Below, in pieces: positions 57,079 through 64,000 of a stretch of DNA of 64,000 nt. The first letter of the stretch is position 1. Each line of letters begins with the position of its first letter. This DNA comes from Cyclospora cayetanensis (Eukaryota > Apicomplexa > Conoidasida > Eucoccidiorida > Eimeriidae), in contig NW_020312535.1 in assembly GCF_002999335.1 (NCBI RefSeq), forward strand, positions 161,588 through 225,587, read 5' to 3'. The translations under genes were made by a program, and so were the position numbers. The notes beneath the pieces were generated by a model, which was not told the DNA's origin, ran no database searches, and saw only the letters and a list, made by a program, of their open reading frames with translations.

Positions 57079-60000
57079 TGTGTGTGTGTGTGTGTCTATG
57101 TGTGTGTATGTGTGGTTGTGTGCGTTTGTGTGTGTCTGTGTGTATGTGTGTATCTTTATGTGTATGTGTATGTGTGTATCTGTATGCGTGTGTCTATGTG
57201 CATGTGTATGTGTATCTGTATGTGTATGTGTGTATCTGTATGCGTGTGTCTATGTGTATCTGTATGTGTGTATCTGTATGTGTGTATCTGTATGTGTGTG
57301 TCTATGTGTGTGTATGTCTATGTGTATCTGTATGTGTGTGTATGTGTATGTGTATCTGTATGTGTGCGTATCTGTATGTGTGTGTATGCATGTATGTATG
57401 TGTGTCTTTGTGCTTGTCCTTCTGCGTGTGTTTGTGTGTCTGTTTCTGTGTGTCTGTTTGTTTCTGTATGTCTGTGTGTCATTTTGTCGGTGGTGTCTTG
57501 GCGAATTCGCTGTCTCTCCAGCCGCTTCGAAAGGCTGCACGCGACTCCTGCGCAGCGCAGATGAGGCGTCAGTCATGCGTCAGTGCAACTGTGCTTTTTC
57601 AACGCAGACGGACGTCGATGAAGGGGGAGGACTGACAGCTGGAGAGGCGCCTGTCAAGACAGCGGAGGAGAGTCAAAAAGAAGTGCTGCAGCCGCTTTTT
57701 GAACGGCTGCACAGTCCAGAAAAGCAAGCAGCTCCTCCTGCTGTCTCTGCTCCTGAGGGGATGCGACAAGACGAAGTGCTACAGAAGTAAGCTCACGATT
57801 CTGTGTATATGTATGTATGTTTGTGTGTGTATATATATCGGTATGTATATGTATGTGTATATATATAGGTATATGCATGTATATATATGTATGTATATGT
57901 ATGTGTGTATGTGTATATATACATATATATGTATATGTATGTATGTGTGTGTATGTGTACATGTATGTATGTGTGTGTATATATATAGGTATGTGTATGT
58001 ATGTGTGTGTATATATATAGGTATGTGTATGTGTATATATATATGTATGTATATGTATGTATCTGTGTGTGTATAGGTATATGTATGTATGTATATATAT
58101 AGGTATATATATGTATGCGTACATGTATGTATGTGAATATGCATGTACGTGTGTATATGTATGTGTATGTGTATATGTATGTGTGTATATATATAGGTAT
58201 GTGTATGTGTGGGTGTATATATAGGTATATGTATGTGTGTGTATATGTATGTGTGCGTATGTATGTATGTGTATATGTGTATGTATGTGTGTGTATATGT
58301 GTATGTATGTGTATGTGTATATATATATATAGGTATATGAATGTATGTGTGGGTGTATATGTGTAGGTATATGTATGAATGTGTGGGTATATATATATAT
58401 AGGTATATGTATGTGTGTATATATAGGTAAATGTATGTGTGTGTATATATATAGGCATATGTGTGTATGTGTGGGTGTATATATATAGGTATATGTATGT
58501 GTGTGTATATGTATATCTATGTGTGGATACGTATGTATGCATGTATGTATGTGAATATGCATGTATGTATGCATGTGATTATGCCTGTACGTGTGTGTAG
58601 ATGTATGTATGTGGGTATGTGTATGTGTATTTATGTGTATGTGGGTATGTGTATATGTATCTATGTGTATGTGGGTATGTGTATATGTATTTATGTGTAT
58701 GTGGGTATGTGTATATGCATCTATGTGCATGTGGGTATGTGTATGTGTATCTATGTGTATGTAGGTATGCGTATATGTATTTATGTGTATGTGGGTATGT
58801 GTATATGTATCTACGTGTATATGGGTATGTGTCTGTGTATCTATGTGTATATATATGTGTATATCTATGTGTATATGTATGTATCTATGTGTATATATAT
58901 GTGTATATGCATATATATACACATATATATATATACATAGATGTGTATATATATATATTTCTGTAAAGTGATGGGGGGAAGCACTCCATGGCCTTTTCCG
59001 CCCCCTTTACTGCCGCTGTTGAATTTTTTTAAAAACAACATTTGTAGCTCTTTGACCATCACAATCGCCAAGCTGCTTGGAGGGATATATATCTAGGGTT
59101 TTTTTTGGCTCTGGAGCTGTCGAATGCTCCACTTTCTCTGTGAATGTGCATCGCAGATTTGGCGTGACTGACTTCGTTCTGCAGTCTTACAGCTGCGCTC
59201 TCAGCAAAAGGATCTTGCTTCAAGTATTTACGATTTTCCCGCTACCTTTATCGTGCTGCTGAGCCTCCCTCCAGCGGCTGCAAACTGCTTTTTGTAGCTA
59301 CTCGTCGCTCTGCAGGGGGGTTCAGAGAGAGGAGCTTGCAGCTTTGGATATTCCTATGTCTGTGTGTGTCTGTCTCTCTATGTCTGTGTGTGTCTGTCTC
59401 TCTATATCTGTCTCTCTCGCTCTCTCTCTCTCTGTATATATGTATGTGTATGTATATACATATATATATGTATGTCTGTCTGCACGGTGCTGTGTATACA
59501 CCTGTTTGTACAAGGAAATAATTTTTTGATGGTGTGTGTTGATTTGTTAAGGGCCGGCTATACATCACACAGAGTCGTGTAGCGTTTGTTTCTCTTTTTA
59601 ATGAAACAACGCTGTTTGGATCTGAAACAACGCTTCTTTTTGAGTTTTCCGAGGTCGTCGAGATAAGGTGCTTGAAAACAGATGTAAAAGAATGCATGCA
59701 TGCATGCATGCGTCAATGTTGGAGCGTTTTAGGGCAGTCGAGATCACTTTGACACAGCGATGCGCAGCTGTTTGCAAAGAAGCCGATTTTTTCAGTGGCG
59801 CTCCTTTCGCCCAGCCAAGCTTATGAACACCAATAAATCCAACCAGGGAAATGTCTTGAAGAGGGCTCAGCTGTGCAGATTCTGATAACACGTGTGTTTT
59901 CAGGAAGAAGACGAACGCCTTCTTTTTCGACAACAGCATTGAATTTGAGCTGCGAGATGGCCAGCGGCACTTCTTTGCAACTTTTATCAACAGAGATAGG

Positions 60001-63000
60001 GTATGGCATTTTTTGCCTTCTTTTCTTCTTTTTTCCATCCTTCTCTGGCTCTCGAAACTCTTCTTTGATCACTGAAAACAGGCTACTTTTTTTGAAAAGG
60101 CTGTTTGCGGCCTGCTTGTCTTTTTTCGACGATTTTTCGCGTCCATTTTTCCTGTTGCCTCTTCAGGCTTTCGCGTTTATTGTTGCCCTTTGGGAAATTC
60201 ACAAGATTTCCCAGCATGTAAGAGGGCACGAACTCCCCGCTTGTGTTGGTTGGCAGTTGCTTGGTCACGAGCATGCTGGAGAAGGAGGAGCTTAGAGCGA
60301 TGCGCTCCGAGGAAGCGTCTGCTGTGTTTACTGCGAAGGGCTTTAGCAAGGGAGGAACGACCCCTTCAACACCCCCCTGCATCGAAGCTGAAGCAAAGAC
60401 TACGCAAAAAGAGCGACAACTGAATATGTCTGTTGTAAGTGCTTGCGGCTTTATTTTCGATGGCTCCTATATTGCTGCAGGCTCGCCGAAATTTCTCTCG
60501 CTGATTAAGAGAACGGGCGAGGAGGAGATAGACGATGTTGCAGCGGTGCTCTTGGGCAGCCCTTGCTCGTTTTTCGTGGATTTTTTGCTGTGTGTAGTAG
60601 GCTATGCCCTTTCTTTCGGGAGACATCTGTGTCTGTGTCTGCAGGTGTCAAGGAAGCTCCCGTATCCAACAGTAGAAGAACTGCGCGCAGCTGCAACGGC
60701 TGCAGCAGCTGCGGCTGGCGCTGACGCTGCAGCAGCAGCGGCTGCTGGAGCGGCAGCGGCTGCTGCCGCTACAGCAGCCAATCTGCTGCAGCCGTTGAAG
60801 GAAGCCGGAAAAAGTCTGATTTTCGACGTGTCTTTGAAGGAGCTTCTTGAAGCCATTGTCTTAGAGCCGCAATCAAGTCCTTTCACGAAGTTCGTTGCGT
60901 TTTTTTTGCTCCTTCTCTGCTTCTCGGCTGCTGGCGGAGTGGTGTCTGCATGGCCTCTTCTCCCTTTTTTTTTTCTCTCTCTCTGCGCGCATCCCTCTTA
61001 CGAAAGGCCAAGGGAAGCAGTTTCCATGTCTTCACACTTGCGATTGCCGCCGATGCAGAGTGCTACGCGAAAAAGACGCCAAATTCTTGCACCCCATTCG
61101 CTTCTGGCGTAAATGCAGCTCCAACAACAGCAGCAGCGAGAATGCCTTGCAGAGACAGCATCCTACGCAGCAAGGCAGTGGCGAGTTGTGCCTGCCTCCC
61201 TCCCAAAACATTTCGCAAACGTCTTTTCCTTCTGCTGCGCCTCCTGTTCCCGAAGAAGAAGCGAATGACTCGGCAGCGGCGGAGGAAGCTGCTCTCAGAT
61301 CTTCAGAGCACGGTTTGCTAAGTGGACGTTTTTGTCAAGTGACACGAGCTCTCAAGGCAGATATCAAGTGTAAGGACAGGGTCCCTTTGGAAAACTCTCT
61401 ACGTAGAGTGTCTTTGGCGCAAGGCTGCGCATCTGTTGGCGTTCTACCGTGTGGGTAGAGAGAGAGACAGAGAGACACACACACACAGACAGACAGACAG
61501 ACAGACAGAGAGAGGACAAATCAAGACTTACAAGCTTTCAACGAACTCTGCACTTGTGCGTTGCAGTACCAGATTCTTCGCTGACACGGATCTTAGGCTT
61601 GCCAAGTCGGGGAGTCTTAGGAGAGCGCTATACATGCAGCATTTGCACGCCGCACTGCGTCTTGTTGGATGTTGAAAGCCGCCTCTCTGGCATGCCCTAC
61701 TCCGACACCTTCTATCTCCTTCAGAGGCTCAAGTGCTGCGCTCTCTCGTCTGCAGCCGCTTTAAGGCCGTCTTCCTGTTCTTCTTCGAAAAACGCAACCT
61801 CTGAAGATACTCTTGACAACAATGCCGCCATTCAAATCGACTTCGAATACGAAGTCGTCATCACCACGCGGTCCTTATTTCAGGTGAGCAGCTGCAACCC
61901 TTCAAACATGTGCATGCTGCCTGTGTTTTCAAAAAACATCCTCTCACAAAAGGGCATAAGCCAGTGAGCCTCACTTTTTTCACGCTGTCTCCGCAAGTGT
62001 CGGATCGAAAGGCGAAGAACGCGGAGGCAGGGCACGCCGCTCTTTCCTCCGCATGGCTAGCTAGCTGGCTCGCTAGCTAGCTAGCTAGCTAGCAGCAAGT
62101 CGCGTGGGGGGTTGCGTGTACAGGATTGCTACATGTGCCACTGCTGCTTGCTGCGGGCAAGGTAAAGCTAGCTAGCTGGCTCGCTAGCTAGCTAGCTAAT
62201 AGCAAGTCGCGTGGGGGGTTGCGTGTACAGGATTGCTACATGTGCCACTGCTGCTTGCTCAGGGAAAGATAAAAAGCGACAGTCTCCGGGAGTTGGCACT
62301 AGGCCTCGATTTGCTGAAAAATCACATTTGTGAGGCTCTTGGTGCCTTGATTAGCCGCAGCAGCAGCGCAGCTGCTTCTCTCCGAGTGGAGCCTTTACGT
62401 TTCGTGGCAGAAAGCGAGTCGGAGGCAGCAGCAGGAGGAGGCGCAGAAGAAGTTGCGGCAGCGAATCTGCCACTGCCAAGTGGAGGGGAATCCTCCCCAG
62501 AGCCCTTCCCCTTCGCTGTCGACTACACACAGCAGCCTTCGGGGAGTATCGTGTCATCTGGAGCAGCAACGACAGTTCGGCTGATAGCGGTGGCTTGGAG
62601 AAAGCTGGCTGGGAATCTGCACCAACTTGCACCGTCGACGCTGTACGAATGTGGGTGGTTTGTATTCTCTACTCCCCCCGCCTACTTGCCTCGTCCTCGT
62701 CGTTCTTTCGTAGTCGGCTCCGAAGCAACAGCATGAACTTGCGGCTGTAGAGGGAGGGGACTAAGTGCATGGCTCTTTTCTGCGGTGTGTGCTTTGCTCA
62801 CTGTGCATATATATATATGTATATATATGTCTTTTAATGCAGGCGTGCTACTTGCGCTTCTGCTGCTGCTGGCAGCCCACGCGATCCATCTGCACCTGCA
62901 GCTCCACGCAGCCTCCTCGCAAAGTCGCCTTCCATGAGCCTTTCCTTCTTCCTGCACTCTTGCTGTTTAGTCGACAGCGTTCGGCTGAGTACTTTTGACC

Positions 63001-63128
63001 AGTACGTTGTACAGCAGCGCAGCGAGCAGCTTTTCGGTGTCTGTGCCGCTGCTGTCGAGGGGTCCTTGGAGGCTTCTCCTGCGCAGCCGCACTTGTTTGC
63101 GCTTTTTGCCGTCTGGTGGCTACCGTAG
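52021..63128 (+). CDS. Very large LAM/Aster-like protein: helical N-terminal half, GRAM, VASt-like, C-terminal TM
   Basis: Start unresolved (first in-frame Met at 52021). 52.2-54.7 kb encodes an Ala/Gln-rich helical region ([40 protein letters not shown]), positionally like the BAR domain of yeast Lam1/Sip3. 55.05-57.79 kb is low-complexity. Phase-consistent exons then give a GRAM domain: 59157-59223 ([20 protein letters not shown]), 59552-59667 ([20 protein letters not shown]), 59904-60000 ([15 protein letters not shown]), 60167-60217 ([13 protein letters not shown]). VASt-like parts are [17 protein letters not shown] (about 60810), [17 protein letters not shown] (about 61690) and 62263-62650. 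62843-62923 is a membrane helix ([11 protein letters not shown]); 62971-63128 ends at TAG. Family members move sterol between ER and other membranes at contact sites; that role is inferred. That both halves are one gene is also inferred: no start or polyA signal was found between them. Confidence 0.65.
53503..53544. repeat. Perfect 20-bp inverted repeat inside coding sequence
   Basis: ACCTGTGTAAATGCTGCATC (53503-53522), a two-base TG loop, then its exact reverse complement (53525-53544). It is in frame within the helical region and encodes [14 protein letters not shown]. Confidence 0.92.
54739..55050. repeat. (GA)n then (TTTG)n intronic repeats
   Basis: The intron donor GTGAGAGA runs straight into about 60 bases of GA/GACA. 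After a short GTTCTTCTTCGGGGGG spacer come about 220 bases of TTTGTTTG with TGTCTG and TGTGTT variants, up to the acceptor near 55052. Confidence 0.9.
56403..56545 (+). repeat. Coding repeat encoding Asn-Gly-Asp-Asn-Ser units
   Basis: AATGGTGATAATAGT-type 15-base units give [15 protein letters not shown] and related Gly/Asn-rich sequence within the large gene. Unlike the intronic repeats its period is a multiple of three. Confidence 0.8.
57005..57480. repeat. (GT)n and TATGTGTGTATCTG minisatellite, intronic
   Basis: A pure TG run (57038-57080) is followed by many 10-20-base units of CTGTATGTGTGTAT. It lies between the exon ending near 56980 and coding sequence resuming about 57515. Confidence 0.9.
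57795..58965. repeat. 1.2-kb (TATG/TATATG)n satellite
   Basis: Nearly continuous TATGTATG, TATATATAGG and GTGGGTATGTGTATATG units start just after the donor at 57789. The block 58600-58800 is a cleaner repeat of about 36 bases (GTATGTGGGTATGTGTATATGTATCTAT). A 422-codon minus ORF and many plus ORFs here are artefacts of the stop-poor repeat. Confidence 0.92.
59353..59475. repeat. TCTGTG / CTCTCT / GTATAT microsatellite
   Basis: Tandem TGTGTGTCTGTCTCTCTATG units, then CT, then TATG/TATA, lie inside the intron 59224-59551 of the GRAM-domain region. Confidence 0.88.
61456..61516. repeat. (GAGA/CACA/GACA)n intronic microsatellite
   Basis: AGAGAGAGACAGAGAGACACAC then (ACAG)n follow the likely donor GTGGGTAG (61450) and precede the exon starting near 61567. 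Confidence 0.88.
62045..62262 (+). repeat. Tandem duplication of an intron 3' end, with (GCTA)n
   Basis: Two copies of about 115-120 bases, each GCTAGCTAGCTGGCTCGCTA, then (GCTA)n, then GCAAGTCGCGTGGGGGGTTG, then CTACATGTGCCACTGCTGCTTGCT. Copy 2 ends CTCAG, the acceptor used for the exon at 62263. Copy 1 ends CTGCGGGCAAGG, so its acceptor is lost. Confidence 0.92.
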
Positions 63129-63680
63129 TGTACTTAGGGGAGTAGGGAGAGGCAGGCAGGGCATGCAGCGCCTTCTCCCCATCCGGAGTCGAGACGCGAA
63201 GCAAGTAGATTGCTAGGCTGAGGCTGTAGAGGCAGAAGCAGCAGCAGCTGCAACAGCCGAGGAGAGATCAGCGCTCCGCGAAACACGGAGAGCTTGTCGG
63301 TGGGAACGGCTGCTGCGTCGAGGTTTATGGCCTCTGTTGCAGCGGAGAACCGTTGAACCCCGCAGGAAGCAGCAAATTCCGTAATTGACAGCCAAAAGAT
63401 ATTCTGCGGAAGCGCCGATATCCTCGCGAGCCAACAAAATGATAGGTCCAGAAAGAAGGCACACGCGTGGCAACTGGCGAGTCGCACGCTTTCGAGCGAA
63501 TTCACCAGCTAGCCATGAGCGAGCACAGCGCACGTTTCGTCGCGATAAATATCTAACTAACGCACTCGACAAGGGAGTGAGCGCAAGAGAGACAGACAGA
63601 GACAGCGGAGAAAGACGTAATTAAGCAAAGTAGCAGGCCCAATGTCTCTCTCTCTGTCTCTCTCTCTGTCTCTCTCTCTG

Positions 63681-63741
<61 letters not shown>

Positions 63742-64000
63742 TTCTTTCTCTCCTGCTCTCTCTCTCTATCCCTCTGTCTCTTCCGCTCCCTCTTCGTCTT
63801 TCTGTCTCTATTCACATCTCTCTCTTCCTGTCTCTCCTGTTCATTCTCCTTTTCTGTATTTATCTCCCTCTTCGCTCACGTTTCTCGTTAGCTTTCTCTC
63901 TTTTGTTCATATGCTCATGCCTCTTTCCTCCTTAGTCCTCTTTCCAGTCTCACACTACACCCTCCTCTATCTCCGGAGCCGTGACCTCCTGCGGCACTGC
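63129..64000. other. Right-end region, no assured gene
   Basis: Two overlapping minus-strand ORFs (63572-63213 and 63505-63134) have a fairly non-repetitive centre (ISALPQNIFWLSITEFAASC in one frame) that could be an exon, but no family is recognised and no splice chain was closed. A CT microsatellite occupies the right part. Confidence 0.4.
63640..63790. repeat. (CT)n / CTCTGT microsatellite
   Basis: TCTCTCTCTGTCTCTCTC repeats, then pure CT, then CTTT variants. Forward ORF with only Leu/Ser and reverse ORF with only Arg/Glu are artefacts. Confidence 0.95.

Noticed and set aside
57654..58922. 422-codon minus-strand ORF rich in Thr/His/Tyr/Ile
   Set aside because: It is the antisense reading of the TATG satellite. 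The composition follows from the repeat and all neighbouring frames are open too.
63642..63935. 97-codon Leu/Ser ORF and its Arg/Glu antisense partner
   Set aside because: Translation of a CT dinucleotide microsatellite.

Overview
This is a nuclear contig from a coccidian apicomplexan, most likely Eimeria or a close relative such as Cyclospora. The evidence is in the sequence: genes with many short GT-AG introns; coding CAG/CTG runs giving long Gln, Ala and Ser tracts; a telomere-type AAACCCT motif inside the chromosome; dense GA/GT/TATG microsatellites; an apicomplexan CPW-WPC gene; and decayed Ty3/gypsy retrotransposon. The species is inferred, not shown.

Layout. 1-13.6 kb is gene-dense: the 5' end of a ubiquitin-activating enzyme E1 (-), a secreted CPW-WPC protein (+, 10 exons), a TRAPPC12-like TRAPP subunit (-), and casein kinase II alpha (-, 9 exons). 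13.6-35.1 kb is an island without any credible gene. It is poorer in CAG and microsatellites and carries mutated gag, reverse transcriptase, RNase H and integrase fragments of Ty3/gypsy elements, a 0.3-kb diverged inverted repeat pair and a 66-bp hairpin. A four-copy 149-bp minisatellite (35.17-35.77 kb) marks its right edge. 36.2-45.1 kb is a many-exon, Gln-rich coiled-coil gene (-) whose introns are packed with tandem repeats, including a 32-bp satellite open in all three forward frames. 47.7-51.0 kb is a WDR70-type WD40 gene (-). 52.0-63.1 kb is a very large gene (+) with a helical Gln/Ala-rich N-terminal half, a GRAM domain over four exons, a VASt-like (StART-like) region and a C-terminal membrane segment. 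This is the architecture of LAM/Aster sterol carriers at ER contact sites.

Exon joins were worked out by hand from splice signals, reading phase and family alignment. CPW-WPC, CK2 alpha, WDR70, most of TRAPPC12 and the GRAM and C-terminal exons of the large gene are phase-consistent. The coiled-coil gene and the N-terminal half of the large gene are only approximate.

The genes are unrelated housekeeping, trafficking and signalling functions, not a pathway cluster. No rRNA, convincing tRNA, CRISPR or bacterial-type mobile system was seen.
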